Shown here: positions 33,188-45,843 of the stretch, piece by piece
How the letters are laid out: every line of letters starts with the position of its first letter
How positions within the stretch are numbered: the first letter of the stretch is position 1
NCBI GenBank assembly: GCA_900323505.1
Contig: OOIN01000040.1
Location: forward strand, 62,001-126,000
Direction: 5' to 3'
Source of the DNA: Ustilago trichophora
Lineage: Eukaryota > Basidiomycota > Ustilaginomycetes > Ustilaginales > Ustilaginaceae
Length of the DNA: 64,000 nucleotides
The notes under the pieces: model-generated
Told to the model about the DNA's origin: nothing
Databases searched by the model: none
The model's input: only the letters and a program-made list of their open reading frames with translations
Program-made: the position numbers and the translations under genes

Positions 33188-36100
33188 CTTGATATCGCTG
33201 GGTCGCTTTCCTCCGTTGCAGAGATGTCGTGTTGTAGCTCGTTACTGAACTGAAAGGGAACTTGCTGTATTGTACTGTGAGATTCGTAAACGTGGGAAAC
33301 GGTGGTTCGGCAAGACAAAGGGGGCCACTTATTTATGGCATGGGTAGCATAAGCAGTGGGGGGTGGGACTTAAGCGACCAAAGCCACAGCCGTTAGCGAG
33401 CCAGTCGGCTAGCACCACGCGAAAGAGTCAAGAATCCCTGAATCTCTTCCCTGCACTCATTTGATCTCTGCCCTGGCGCCTAGATTGCATTCCTTCGGAA
33501 GAAGAAGAGGAGGGGAAGAAGGAGAGAAAAGAGCGGCGCTGGAAGCAATGCGAGACATGGCATGATGAGAGAAAAGGGTGTGGCACTTTTGGTATGCTAA
33601 GCGCCAATGCCATTTTCTTGCACAAAAAATGTGTCAAAATGCGGAGACAGCTCGAACCGAGACGTTGGATTTTTCAGCGCTAATGCACGTTCGATCTGTC
33701 TCTCTCGCTCAACTCCGTTGGTGTCAAATGTAATGCCTCGTGGGTTAGAACCTCCAAGACACAGGCATTGCATTGGCTGGCCAATGAACAGAGCAGAGGA
33801 AGGGCACATGCGAGCGCGCGAACACATGAACGCAGAAGCCTAACTGCAGATTCGAAGCGCGACAAAGTGAGGCCGATCGACAGGGGAATCCAGTTGGGAG
33901 GAAAGACGTTTGCTACTTGCGGCGAATTTGTGGCATGGAGCAGCACAAGGGGCTCAGCTGAAGAGAGCAAAGCAGCACGACATTATGAGGTGAGTGGCGC
34001 TTCATGTGCAAGTCAAAGTACAGAATGTCTTGTACTGCAGCCAGCTGGTGCTTCTTCCCCTAAAGTTCAGATCCAGATCGACAAGGTTTGGGGGAGGTGG
34101 AGCGCAAGCCCCGTTCAAAGCGCAAAAAAGCGCAAAGCATGATGGCTCTATGCAGCGGTCGATGGAGCCTGTTTCGAGATAGTTTCGAACGCACATCTGC
34201 GTGGAACGAACGGCGAAAGACGGTCCAGCAACTTCACTCACAAAGCACACAGCACGGCCATGAAAACGGGCAAACGGTACGTGGCGCATCGTGCACTCAA
34301 ATTCACCGACCTTTTTTTACCTTTTTTTTTTTTTTTTTAGAAAATTAAAAGTCATCCTTTTTTTCTTAATTTTCTCGGTAATTCTTTTGATTTGCTCGGT
34401 GCCTTTTCGTTCTCATCTCTTCTACAGTACCACGCTGTTGTGACTTGGCATTGCTCCCTCGTGGCCCAAGATGAAACTCTATCCTGCTTCGTCAGCTCCC
34501 CCCTCGGTACCTGATCTTCATCTTCCCCAAGCTACCTAATTCTGAATTAGAGCCCTCTGATCTACCGCCGATCTCACCGCTGAAATGAGATTTGACCGCT
34601 TTTAGAAGGTCCTCGTTCAGAGACACATCACGCACTCAATGTCTCACCTCTGGGTTCCAGATGCATTTCCTTGTCCCATCTTGCGCTTGGTACAGTGGTA
34701 GCGACCGGCGGTACAACAACTTTTGCCGCCCCCCTCCCCTCCAAGCTCAGCGCGTACTCATTTACGCCACTTGTTAATTGTACAGCTGCAGAAAACACCT
34801 ACAGTCTGCGCGTCAAGGTTGTCTGGTCAGCATAGCGTCATACGGTATGTACCTGTTCAAGCCACCCCAAAGGCAGCTTTGAGACGCTAAAGCACCTTTT
34901 GAACATCCAACCCGACCTGAACCGTCGAGTCTATAGGGGTTTTTGCATAAGATACGGCTGTCCGCTGCCCTGATTGTTTGAATGGACACGTATGGCGATG
35001 CGCGCGGATCTGCAGGGGGCTTCCGAAATGCCAATTCCGGAAATCTTCCAGGGGCAAGGCAGATCCGCTTGAAAGAATCGCAAACCACTCCTTGGGGTGA
35101 CTAGGGGCAGCGTACCAGGTAGAGGCCACGATCGCATCTGCATGAAAGGAAAAGGCATCGCTTGGCATTGCAGATGCCTGCAGCTGACCCAATCGTGACA
35201 TCCGTCGAAATATGCCTGCTGCTAGCTTCTGATCGAACTCATGGACACGACATGAACTGTGAGATAGCCTTTCAACGACCTGAATTGAGACCGTTCCAAG
35301 GCCAAGCAAAACTCCTCATGGCTCGGTAGATTCGCCGCTTGGATCCCACCGAATGGATCCTTCAACCGAGCTATGCAGCCACAAACGAACCAAACGCAGC
35401 GGTTACAAATTTGCTCAGTGAAACCCATACTAGCACGTTTCTTCCCGTCATCGTTTCTTGCTTGCTTCAAGTCGATGGGACCAGACCATCCCGTCTTCTG
35501 TAGATGTTTCTTGCTGACAGAAACCGAAACTTATTGGCGGAAAAAAGTCCAGTGACTGGATGGGCTAGAAGCTTCTCAGAGCGCTTATGATATTTTGAAA
35601 CATCTCAATTAGCGTCGCCCACTCGCCCCGATGAGCTGTGCAGTATAGTACAGTACAGCAAAAGTCAGCGCTCTGGTTCCCCGCCAAAGTAAAACTGAAT
35701 GGCACACAGACACCGACACACACTGCAGCGGTAGTAGAATATAAGAGAGATAGAGATGTATGACTGGGTCAGAAAGAACCAAAGCAGCAGAAAACACAAG
35801 TCCGCCGCATACGCAACGATCAACTCCGACGACATGATGACATGAGTCAGTCACATTTGCCGTGACAGCAGTCGCAATTGCTTCTCATTTCGTTTTCACT
35901 GTATTTTTTCATTTTTATTTTTTCATTTTGTTTTTTAATTTTGCAAAAGTCACTTGGTGTTCCACGAGCGAAATAGGGCCGACCCTTGGCACCGCCGTGG
36001 AAGACCGAGTTCAAGCTCCAGTATTGACTAGATGACCGGGCTTGGCATCTCTACGCCTCCCCCTACCCACTTTTGTTCAAGACTCATTGTTTTCGTCGTA

Positions 36101-39100
36101 AGTTCCGCCCCCGCTCTTGGAATAACCCCGTTCCTAAACACACAATGTCATTGTCTCCATCGCGCCCTCGTATGCTGAAACATAATCCTTTTGAGCGGGC
36201 GGCAGTGAAAAAAGCGAGAACTGCCGTTCCAAAGTTGTGATGGATGATTGACTGGAGGTCAGGGTCCAATGCTAGGTGAAGTGTGACATGACGTGCGATC
36301 GGACCGGGAGCAAACGAGGAAAGTCCGGCTCGGGAGATCTTTTCTCACTCTACGATTCAAGATGAATAAATCATAGCCTAACGGGTGGGTGTTTACGAAT
36401 GCGGCTAGGGAATCGGTAAACCCTTGGACCCCCCACTCGGTATCCATTTGCCGATCGCTAGATACACTCCCAAAGAAAGTCTATTGGTGACAGGACATTG
36501 CCAGCCTCTTTTGACGGAAGACAGCTAGCCGGTCTGAAGGCAGCACCCTGCAGTGTCGATTTTCGTCGCAGTGATTTATATTCTGCTGCTGTAACAAAAA
36601 TGTGTAGGAAGAAAAAAAAAAAAAGAAAGAAAGAAAGAAAGAGAAGAAAATGCAAAACAGAAAATCAATTTCGTTTCGAAACCAAAGACCAGGGCCAGGA
36701 CCATGACGATACGAAAAAGAAGTCGTCTCGAATTCCGCGGTTCTCTTTCTCGATGGACATTGCGTCATCCCTAGGTATCTTTTTTTTTTTTTTACCGCCG
36801 CTTCGGTGTCTGCTAGGCTCTTAGTCAACTTGTGACTTGAAGTTCTGTCACCTTCTTCATCACGCTAAACTTCACCACGCTAATGCTCACAAACCTGTCT
36901 TTATCATACCGATCAACAGAAGGGTACGAAACAAATCACTCCGTCTCCCGGCCGCTTGACCTCCAACCAACCTTTCCGTTTTGTTCTCTTGCTGTCCGAA
37001 TGTGTTGATCCTTTATTCCTACTCCGTCGGATAAGGACTTCTATTAATACAAGCAGCTGGGCGTCTGTAAAATCTCATGTCGCCTTACCGGTCAAGCTAT
37101 GACCAGATAAGCGGTTCCCGTTCCAACTGCACACCCGCTACCTCTTCTTTTATTCACTGACTTGACAACTTTTCGGGTAACGGCAAGCATGTTCCCAAAC
37201 ATACACTACATTGCCAACATGGTGGATGAGTAGAAGGAGAGACAAGGCTCTACAGAAGATGCTCAGCATCGTCATCTGCAAAAGTCTGGAACAACACGAA
37301 TTCAATTTCGCAGAAGCTGCGCCAACATTTTCTTAAACAGCGAAAAGACAGCGGGACAATGATACCCGAAAGGATACGGCAAAAGCCGAGTCTTAGGATC
37401 GAATGTTGGTCTACAGTATCGTGCAACCATTGGTCAAGGAAGATGCAATTGAATAGGACCCTGCAGTGCGATGTCGATCCCCCGTTTATTGTTCGCTGGT
37501 TCGGTTGAAAAAACTCTGAGCATCCTTGCTTCTTTAGCACGAAAAAGCTTTTTTTTTTCAACTTTTGCTTGTTTTGTTTTGTTTTGTTTCTGCCTTGGTT
37601 TTCTGTACAGTATATTGCGAGTGGCGCCTAGCTGTGCAGCACCTCGCTTACTCACCTCTGTTATCAAAAAATCCACTTTGCGTTGCTGGACACTTTGCTT
37701 ATGTCAAAGTCATTCTTTTCTACCATGTTTTACTGACCCCGCAGATCGGCCCTTGCACCACCAAAGCCGGAGCAAGAGTGGGATTGGGGGTTATCTTTTG
37801 GAATGAGATTCTCTCACTCTAATGCGATGTACTGTAGTGCAAGAATTGGTTCTACACAGACGCCCAAAAAAGTGAAGCTGGAGTTTGCTCAAGATCTGCA
37901 GCTGGATTTTCTGCCATGAGGATGGAATCATTGTAGTAGTTGTGCCACGGCCCTGTTCAAGGGGCTTTCCGTATTTTCCCTACTTGATTGCTTAATGTCG
38001 CTATGCTGTGGTACCTGACCTTCAAACAAGCTCAGTAGTACACTAGCATGTGGGAGGAAAAACAGCTTTCAATCTTAAAGCCACAAACGACTTTGCACAT
38101 CACATCCACCTGAGCTGCTTCTTCAACCAACCATGTGGAATTCACTTACCCTCGCATCTCCATTCCTCGTGCTCCCTATCGTGGCTGACATGAGTCTCTG
38201 CACAGTAGCGCTTTGCGGACATCGAATCGTGGTTGCGGTCTTCAAAAGCCAATAGAACGGCGTTTCGTACTGCGAAATGCGTTTGATGCGAGGGAGAGTG
38301 GTAGGTGAGGCGCAGACATCCACGAGGGTTTTTCTTTCTTTTCGTTTCGGAGTCAGAAGAAGAAGAAGGAGGAGGAGGAGGAAAAGGAGGAGGAGAAGGA
38401 GAGTGTATACGGTTGAGCTCCGATCATTTGGGCGATCGCCGTGTCACAGAGAAGTCTCTGGATCGTCATGTTGGAGACGGTGTTCGCTGCTCTTTGTTCT
38501 ACTTTTCACTCTGCACTGTACAGCCGGTCTTTGCGATCATTGGTTCATAGACCTCTGCCAAGCTTACATCCGATAGAGAGCACACCCTCTACTCTAATCG
38601 ACTTCATCCTTGGCTTCACCCTCAAAAACAATGATAGAGTCACCGCTCATCGTACAGCGAGACCCCATAATCCTATTCATGACCCTGGACAGGTTTCTCA
38701 TACCAGTACGGCGTTTTATTGTTCTCTCGCATTCCCATGTACTGTATACCGCCGACCATTGTGATGTGTGGCTTAGGCAGCAGCTGGGTGGAACCTTAAC
38801 CCTATCCTCTGCTTTCCTTCATCATGCTGTTGTTGTTGTTCATGTGTGAAACATGGCGTTGGTCCCACAGCAGCAGGTGGAGGAGCAAAAACCATGTGGT
38901 GTGTCGGTCGAGAAAATGTCAACTCCGCTCCCTCATCTCTAGGTCCTCTTGCAACTCGCGCGTGTGAGGAATAAAGTTCAGCCTGACTTTACTGCTGCTG
39001 TACAGTACGCTGTTGAAGTTGGGGCGAATTCATTGCAATACTGTGTCTCGGAGAATGAAATATTTCCATCCAATTCCCCTTCTTTTGCCAAGCACTACAT

Positions 39101-39152
39101 CGATGCATGTGGTTTGCCAAGCCGTCCAAAGATCGGACCTTGAAATTGAAAG

Positions 39153-39198
<46 letters not shown>

Positions 39199-40894
39199 AC
39201 CCACCGTCGGAATCCCAAAAAAAAAAAAAAAAAAAAACACAAGGCAAAACAATAGCTCAATACTGTACAATACGGAATCGGAACCATTGTTCCGTCGCTG
39301 TTGTCGCTCGGTCGCAGACCAAAAGAAGAATCCAAGTCGGGTTGTAAGGGGAATTGCACGTCACACTACCTCACAAAACTTCTCTCCTTCCCCCATCCCT
39401 AAACCCCAGACGCCCCCCTGTAGCTACAGTACAGTACAGTACAGAAACACATCGCATCGGGGGGGCTTAACTGAAACCAAAGCCCACCCCCACGCCTCGA
39501 TTAGATTCGCTCCATTGTCCTGTCTCGTCATTGTCATGAGTAAAGTCCGCAACTGTACTGTATCCCCTCCTCTGCTCTGCCCCTTTTCCCCCCAAACTGT
39601 CGCCTGCCGTCTGTGTACCTTTACACTTCCCCTCAAGTGTACGTACCAACTCCTTCAATCAAGTTGACGTTGAGAAGCACAATATGCAAACTCGAGTCGA
39701 TTCAAAAGGAAAGCCCATTGCCCATGCATAATCCAGATGCTTGGGAACCTTGTTGGAATGCAAGGACCGCGTGTGTGTCGCATCTCGATGACCAGTTTAA
39801 GCGGCTGAAAAAAAAAGCATTGCCGGTGGTGGGTGGTTGGACGAATTTGATTTTTCATCATGGAAAAAGAAAAGAAAAAAAAAAAAAAGATGTTGAATTT
39901 TTTCCATTTTCGAAAAAGAAAAAGAAAAAGAAAGGAAAAATGGGCCATTTTTACAAAGAACTAATTTTTGGAGCGATTTCCTCTCAAAAGCAACTTGTAA
40001 CTTGCGCCCCATCATGCAGTGCCAACAGAAGTTCAGGATGGGCGAATTGCAAGATCTTTGATGAGAATTGTAGGTAAAGAAATGACCACATCTAATGCTG
40101 AAGAATAGGTGCTGCTTGTGCTACAAACCCAAACCCAAGATTGTCAGCACCAAGGACGATTTGTAAAACCTGTCCATGTGTACTGTATACCGTATCAAGT
40201 CCAACGCTACGCGGAGAGCCCCTCCTCAGTTCAGCTCTTCTTTAATTGTGTTGCTTCTGCAACACTTCTTCGCATCATCAACACCTTCCCACATGCTCTA
40301 CATGATCGTTGAGACAAAACACAGCCAAAGTGAAGCAAATCATTCAGCAAAAGAAGCAAAAAGCGCAAACAAAAATAAAATAAAAAGTGCAACATGCTTT
40401 CAGTATCTACGCATCATAACTCTTCGTTCGCTTAACCCCCCCAAAAAAAATACAAAAACAAAACAGGATGTGTGTGGTTCGCTTCAATATCGGATCAACA
40501 TGATATTTTTGTGAGTGTTTATGCTTTCTTTCACCACATATTGGTGTGTCTGAGAAGATGCTGGTCAAAAAGGGCTAGAAAGTGTTTGGTGATAATAGGA
40601 TGGTTCGCCTCATTTGTTGTCACACGACCATTGTTGTATGATGCTGTTGAAAGCGATTCGTGTCTAGTGGGGTTGCGTTACGTACCGAGAACTCGGATTC
40701 GCTACACACCATAGCCCCACTGAGAGCTCTATAGATACCTCTCCTGCTGCACCGCTTTGCTATCGTATAAACCCTCCAACACTGCATTCTTCATGGGAGA
40801 GAGAGAGAGAGAGAGGGAGAGAGAGATAAGTCCATTACAGATAAGCTACACCTAAAACAACCCCACCGCCTAAAAAGGTTGAGCAAAAAACTAC
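33188..40894. other. 7.7-kb gene-free interval
   Basis: No ORF here has convincing composition, splice structure or motif. It contains the upstream region of the 778-residue gene (left) and the 3' flank of phosphomannose isomerase (right). Contents: a TATA-like ATAAATA on the minus strand near 33329-33335, T or A runs (34316-34339, 36612-36623, 36780-36793), a 44-nt A run (39154-39197) and a 21-nt A run (39217-39237), GA repeats near 40797-40826, and many TACAGTA/TACTGTA motifs (33270, 34425, 35646, 37605, 38515, 38742, 39001, 39262, 39425-39443, 39554, 40181). It could be a long regulatory region, contain noncoding RNA genes or be degraded repeats. Sequence alone does not decide. Confidence 0.5.
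39154..39197. repeat. 44-nt poly(A) tract
   Basis: An uninterrupted A run, followed 19 bp later by a 21-nt A run (39217-39237). Could be the remnant of retroposed sequence or simple expansion; no target duplication was recognised. Confidence 0.8.
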
Positions 40895-42286
40895 TTAAGC
40901 CTCGACAAAAGCTCTCGCCAATCCAACCTCGCCCTCGCCAACATTCTTAATCTCGATCTTTGTACCAGCAGCAATGAACGCCAGTTGACCCATCTTCAAC
41001 CCCACCCCTGCCTTTTCCTCTTCACCTTGCCCATCTTCCAACACCTCAACCTCACCTTGCAGCACGAGCAAAATACTCGGCCCGTCAACAGCTTGATTGC
41101 ACACCTTGGCCGTCGCTTTACCCATTCTAGTTGTTACAACACTAAACTCTTCAATGGGAGGATCGTATAACAGCGCCTCCACCTCTTGCTTCGGTGATGA
41201 TTTTCCCCACTGTACACCTTGAAGTCGACCTCGATCTGAACCGGATTGATAGGTGCACATTTCGATCAGAGTTTCCGTATCTCTGAGTTTGGGAGTGAGA
41301 CCGGCGCGAACGACGTTGTCGCTGCTTGCCATGCATTCCAGAATCTCCCCCTCGAGATAGGCATGCGGTTCGTTGGCTTGCAGGAATAGTGCTTCTCCTG
41401 GGTTGAGAGTCGAAATGTTGAGCAAAAATGTGCAAAAGATGCCCACATCCCGTGGGAATTCTTCGGCCAGCTTGAGTACTAAATTTTGCTCTACTTCTTG
41501 TACGCCCTCCACCGTGTCCTTGGCGGAGAAGCGTTCTGAGAGCTGGGCAGCGAGGGGCTCGTAGAGCGAAGGTGGAGAGTTCATCAGGTTGGCAAAGATC
41601 TTTTTGAGCATCGCTTTGATCTCGCGTTCGTCTGATAAGGATGTCGCCCGGTCGAGTTCTTCGGGGGTGATCTTGACGAGTTGTGCAAACTCTGGGACGG
41701 ATTTGATAAAGTGAACGATCTCTCGGAGCGGTCTGAATCCACAGAAACCTCTGAAAGGCGTCAAAGCAATCGCCATCTCCGGTTTATGATTCGGATCCTT
41801 ATACACATCCGGCCTCTGCTCGTGCAACCTCTTTCCCAACGCCTTATCCGGATGAGCCTGAATACTCAACGCCTTCCCCACACTGAGCACCTTGAAGAGG
41901 AACGGCAAACATCCCGGCTTCTCATCAGCGAACTTTGCCACCACTTTGTCTCCAATCAACTCCGGATGCTTTTCGAGAAGGCTCGACAACGCCTCGTACT
42001 CTCCATCTTGTTTACCGTCGATGACAACGCGAGAAGGAAGCGAGGGATGAGTACCCATCCACAACTCAGCATACGGCTTATCGTCTTCTGCCTTGAATCC
42101 CAACTCCTCCGTTGCACTCGCAAAGCTTGCAACCCTTGAAGACGTCGCCCCACCCTTAATCCCCCAATCGTAGGACTGAACCCCGGGAATCAGCCGAAAC
42201 ACCCGCTGCGTCGTTGTTGCCATCTTGTCGCCGCTCTTGTTGTTGAGATGATCCTTGATGTGTTCGATACGATGCGTCGCCATCAC
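40895..42286 (-). CDS. PMI40: Mannose-6-phosphate isomerase (phosphomannose isomerase, type I)
   Basis: Interconverts fructose-6-phosphate and mannose-6-phosphate in the cytosol, supplying GDP-mannose for glycosylation and cell wall. 463 residues, single exon. Type I zinc-enzyme signatures are present: PGVQSYDWGIKG at the N-terminus, KPYAELWMGTHPSLPS, LPFLFKVLSVGKALSIQAHPDKALGK (Gln and His zinc ligands), NHKPEMAIALTPFRGFCGF (Glu ligand), and ANEPHAYLEGEILECMASSDN (His ligand), followed by VRAGLTPKLRD. An inner ATG at 42223 gives MATTTQRVFRLIPG, which aligns better with yeast Pmi40, so the true product may lack the first 21 residues. Type I assignment is secure. Confidence 0.95.
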   Translation of the reverse strand: MMATHRIEHIKDHLNNKSGDKMATTTQRVFRLIPGVQSYDWGIKGGATSSRVASFASATEELGFKAEDDKPYAELWMGTHPSLPSRVVIDGKQDGEYEALSSLLEKHPELIGDKVVAKFADEKPGCLPFLFKVLSVGKALSIQAHPDKALGKRLHEQRPDVYKDPNHKPEMAIALTPFRGFCGFRPLREIVHFIKSVPEFAQLVKITPEELDRATSLSDEREIKAMLKKIFANLMNSPPSLYEPLAAQLSERFSAKDTVEGVQEVEQNLVLKLAEEFPRDVGIFCTFLLNISTLNPGEALFLQANEPHAYLEGEILECMASSDNVVRAGLTPKLRDTETLIEMCTYQSGSDRGRLQGVQWGKSSPKQEVEALLYDPPIEEFSVVTTRMGKATAKVCNQAVDGPSILLVLQGEVEVLEDGQGEEEKAGVGLKMGQLAFIAAGTKIEIKNVGEGEVGLARAFVEA

Positions 42287-42832
42287 TTGCTACCGATCAA
42301 GTTTGAATGGAGAGAGAATGGCAAGATGGAAGACAAGCAAAGAGAGAGAGAAAGCCTCCACGTTTTTGGTAAGAGCTTGGAAATTTGGCGCGTGCGCTAA
42401 AATTCACCGACCAATCCCGTGGATTTGCAGGATTCAAATTGGCACCTTTCGGCACTCATCGCCGAGCTCCGACTCTTCCAACCTGTCGTTCTATACAGTA
42501 CAGTACTGTACAGTTACAGTATATTACGGAACAAACCAAGCGTCGGCATATTTCAAGCACCGCGTCCCGAGCTCCGAGCTGCATCCTTCCGACCTTCCTT
42601 TCTTCCCACACTTCTCCCTTCTTTGTGCACCTTAATCGATCCCGTCCCGCCCATGCGGCGTCTTACCATACACAGTCTCTATGCTGCCGATCGATCATCA
42701 CTCTGGAAAGACAGAAACAGCTATGAGGATAAGTTACAGTACAGATTGAGAATCTCCCGGAAAAAGACACGTGCAAAAGCGCCATCGGCGTTTATGCCCA
42801 CTCGCTCCACTTCACACGTTTGGGAGCAAATA
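42287..42832. other. Intergenic: PMI promoter region
   Basis: A 546-bp stretch upstream of phosphomannose isomerase and downstream of the membrane-protein gene. It holds a dense cluster of TACAGTA/TACTGTA motifs (42493-42521, 42734-42744). I see no gene. Confidence 0.5.
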
Positions 42833-45280
42833 TCATCCCCCTCGTCGTCGGGGCGTGCTCGGAGGAGAACCGTGCGATTCTTCACGATAGCGCTGAGGCG
42901 GCTGACGATTTCGCACCGGCGTTGTTCGACGAGGACGCCCTTCGAGCGATGACGATATACCTACTTCACTCTCGGCGGTTCCCCCTCGTGACCGGCGAGC
43001 CGTTCGAACCGTCGGCTGTCGAACATCATGTTCGTCGTCACTGTGATCTCCTCCGGATGAGGTCGGGCTTGGAGGAAGTGAGGATCTGGTTTCTGCAGCA
43101 GCAGCAGGTCGAGCTCGATTACCAGTCCGCGGTAGCAGCTCGCTGAACTTAATCTTACGCAGCTCCAAATAGCGTTCACCCTCTTCGTTCTCCATCAACT
43201 GGACCTCCTCCTTCTCCTCGATCACAGCAGATTCTGGGCGAGCGCGCGGATGGAGAAGGCTCTCGTCCTGAAGCGCACGATACGCCTCGTACTGCTGAAC
43301 CCACGAACATCTGAATGCCAGATAAAAAGACAGCGTAGCACTACCCCCAAGAAGCGGTGACAATGCGAGCAGAGCTACAATGACGCGCGCCTGAGTCTCG
43401 ATCAGATTGCGATCGGCCGAATCCATACGAATCGGCGAAGGCAGTGGAAAGCTAAACATGTCTCCCTGCATCATCTCCTCTAAAGCTTCGGCTTCGTCCT
43501 TGGAAGGGATAGAGGCGGTCGGACTGGCGACGGCTGCCTTCCACAGCCAGAGCCCGCTCTCGATGAGCACAAACACCGCAGCGCTCAGTGCAACGCATAC
43601 GTGGTCTGAGCTGATCGAACTCTGTGCTGGGTGGCGTAGGAAGGTCGTAGGGAAAAGCAGGGAGAGGGTGCGCCAAGCTCGACGCGAAAAGGCAGCATCG
43701 CTATCCGATTCGAAGAAGCAGGCGACGGTGAGCCAGAACCGCAGCCCAACACCAATAGCGCCGAGACCAAGGTAGTACATCTTTGAATCCTTCCACAAAG
43801 GCACATCGGCATTGCTGCGAGCCAGCATTCTGCGCAAGATCTGTGTAGTGGAGAGTTCAGACGTCGGTTCCGGGCCGGTGGGCGGCTCCAGCTCTGATCC
43901 GACTGCCTCGTCAGATGAAGAACGGATGGGCATGCCTTTACTGTTCAACGGGCTCAAGTGATGATATGCAGGATAGAGCGAGATGAGCAGAGGGAAGAGG
44001 TGCATCACCATCACCTTGGTAAAGCTGTTTGGATGGTGAAGCACCGACGAGAGACCAGCAAGTACAAAGACAGGAAGGCCGACCTTTTCCGGGATCCAGC
44101 TTTGCATCACTTTACCGATCTTGTCCATCAACGTCGGCTGAGGTGGAAGGGGTTTTCTCTGTGTGATGACTGTAGTTCTGAAGACTCTCCTGTTGGGATC
44201 GGGTGAGCGGCGTGGGGTGGGAGGGAGAGATGTCGAGGGAGAAGCACGAGGGGAATGAACGGCTGCTTGTGGAATGGCAAAGGCGGTGCGCCATGGTCTG
44301 TCCTCGGCCAAACGCTCAAAGTTGTGTTCCGTTAACAGTGGGGGCGAGGGGCTACGACTGTCCAAGGGCGGCTCGATGACGCGACGTTTGGCTTTGAAGA
44401 CCTTGTCGGATCGAGCAGCAAGCAGGTCGAAAGTATCGAGGCGGTAGATGACGGCGAGATTGAAGAGGTTGAATGCGAAACTGATGGCCACGAGCTGACC
44501 AAGCGCCATGACAGTCCATACATGAGGGATGCGGAGACGTTCTGCCTCGTGACGCAAGAAGAGAGCCCAGGCGCCGACAGTGACGATGCAGATCTCGCTG
44601 CTCCACCACCAAGAGGTTGCGTCCTTGATGACCTCCATCCAAGCTTCCTTGAAGAGGCTGAGTGAGGCGAGCCATTGAGAGATGCGGAGGATGCGCAAGT
44701 GCAAGGCTGGCACGAGCAGTTCAGGGCGTCCAAGATCGAAAGGCGGTGGAGTCGGTGGCAGTGGATAAGATGTCAAGTGACAACGTTCCAAATAGGCCAA
44801 GTAAGAATGGCGCAGAAATGCGATCATGTAATACCAAGTAGATGCGAGGCTGAGGACGGCCAACAATGCAAAGATGCGCTTTGCATTGGCAGCTTTTGAT
44901 TTGAAAGCCCAGGTGGCGAGGCGGATGAGAGCATCAGCGACGGGCGTATCGGTTTCGGTCTTGTTGCGTGCTCTTTCATCCCGGAAGAGGTTCTGATGCT
45001 CTTGGAGGATGTCATTATCGGCTCCAACGGGCAGATCCACCAAGCCAAGCTCGCCAGACTCGGAGGGTGTCATCTTGAGTTGGCGATACTTTTTCGTCGA
45101 GATTCTAATGACGCGAGAGGCGAGGTAGAGATTGATGACCAGGTAGGAGATGAGAATGAGAAAGTTGGGCTCAAAGAGCGAGTTGAGAAGGGAGAAGAGG
45201 CCAGGGTCGTGAGGCGACATTGTGAAAGAAGGCGCTGTTGAAGAGTCAGCGATATCATGACGAGCTGTCAACGAGCTCAT
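42833..45280 (-). CDS. Polytopic membrane protein of unknown function
   Basis: A single-exon gene of 815 residues with no family I can name. I count about nine hydrophobic spans, including FLILISYLVINLYLASRVI, IFALLAVLSLASTWYYMIAF, EICIVTVGAWALFL, VWTVMALGQLVAISFAFNLF, VGLPVFVLAGLSSVL, VMVMHLFPLLISLYPAY, MYYLGLGAIGVGLRFWLTVA, CVALSAAVFVLIESGLWLW and VIVALLALSPLLGGSATLSF. Between spans are hydrophilic loops: a Ser/Pro-rich loop near 315-385 and another near 440-480 carrying EPPTGPEPTSELS. The C-terminal 150 residues are charged and likely cytosolic (ARPAAAAETRSSLPPSPTSS, Arg-rich end). The block SWWWSSEICIVTVGAWALF next to the Leu/Ile-rich span looks conserved in character. ER or other endomembrane location is a guess. 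An internal ATG at residue 21 is an alternative start. Confidence 0.75.
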   Translation of the reverse strand: MSSLTARHDIADSSTAPSFTMSPHDPGLFSLLNSLFEPNFLILISYLVINLYLASRVIRISTKKYRQLKMTPSESGELGLVDLPVGADNDILQEHQNLFRDERARNKTETDTPVADALIRLATWAFKSKAANAKRIFALLAVLSLASTWYYMIAFLRHSYLAYLERCHLTSYPLPPTPPPFDLGRPELLVPALHLRILRISQWLASLSLFKEAWMEVIKDATSWWWSSEICIVTVGAWALFLRHEAERLRIPHVWTVMALGQLVAISFAFNLFNLAVIYRLDTFDLLAARSDKVFKAKRRVIEPPLDSRSPSPPLLTEHNFERLAEDRPWRTAFAIPQAAVHSPRASPSTSLPPTPRRSPDPNRRVFRTTVITQRKPLPPQPTLMDKIGKVMQSWIPEKVGLPVFVLAGLSSVLHHPNSFTKVMVMHLFPLLISLYPAYHHLSPLNSKGMPIRSSSDEAVGSELEPPTGPEPTSELSTTQILRRMLARSNADVPLWKDSKMYYLGLGAIGVGLRFWLTVACFFESDSDAAFSRRAWRTLSLLFPTTFLRHPAQSSISSDHVCVALSAAVFVLIESGLWLWKAAVASPTASIPSKDEAEALEEMMQGDMFSFPLPSPIRMDSADRNLIETQARVIVALLALSPLLGGSATLSFYLAFRCSWVQQYEAYRALQDESLLHPRARPESAVIEEKEEVQLMENEEGERYLELRKIKFSELLPRTGNRARPAAAAETRSSLPPSPTSSGGDHSDDEHDVRQPTVRTARRSRGGTAESEVGISSSLEGRPRRTTPVRNRQPPQRYREESHGSPPSTPRRRGG

Positions 45281-45800
45281 GGTGGTCGTATCGAAACGAA
45301 AGCTTTGCGCTGCCCTCTCTCGAATGAAAGAGCTCTGCCGTTGTTTTTACTGAGCCGTGAATCGTCAGCCAGCTAGCCTTTACGCAAAGCAACACCAGAT
45401 TCGTGTTGGCTGAGCTACTATTCCTTTGCACTGCTCTGTTGAGCCGAGCCGATTGAATGCTAGCGGGCGAGCGCTGAGTCACTGCCTTGTATGTTGTGGT
45501 GAGATGCGCTGCGCTGAGATAATGACCGCAGCAAGGATAAGTGTGTGACTTTGTCGGGTCACTGCGCTCGAGCTTACTCAGCGTCTAGTCTTCGGGAAAG
45601 CCGATTCCTGCTGCTGCTGCGACGAGATGTGCATCTGACGTCCGGCTCTGATCCGACAGAAGGCCTGTCTATCCTGTGTGAATGTGCGGGAAGCAAGCAG
45701 TTTCCCGGTCGTGTAGCAAATGTCGTGGGAGGAAGGAAGCTGAAGCGTGGGAAACGCAAAAGGAGCAGAGCAGGACCCTGAACCTGTTGAACCCTTGCGG

Positions 45801-45843
<43 letters not shown>

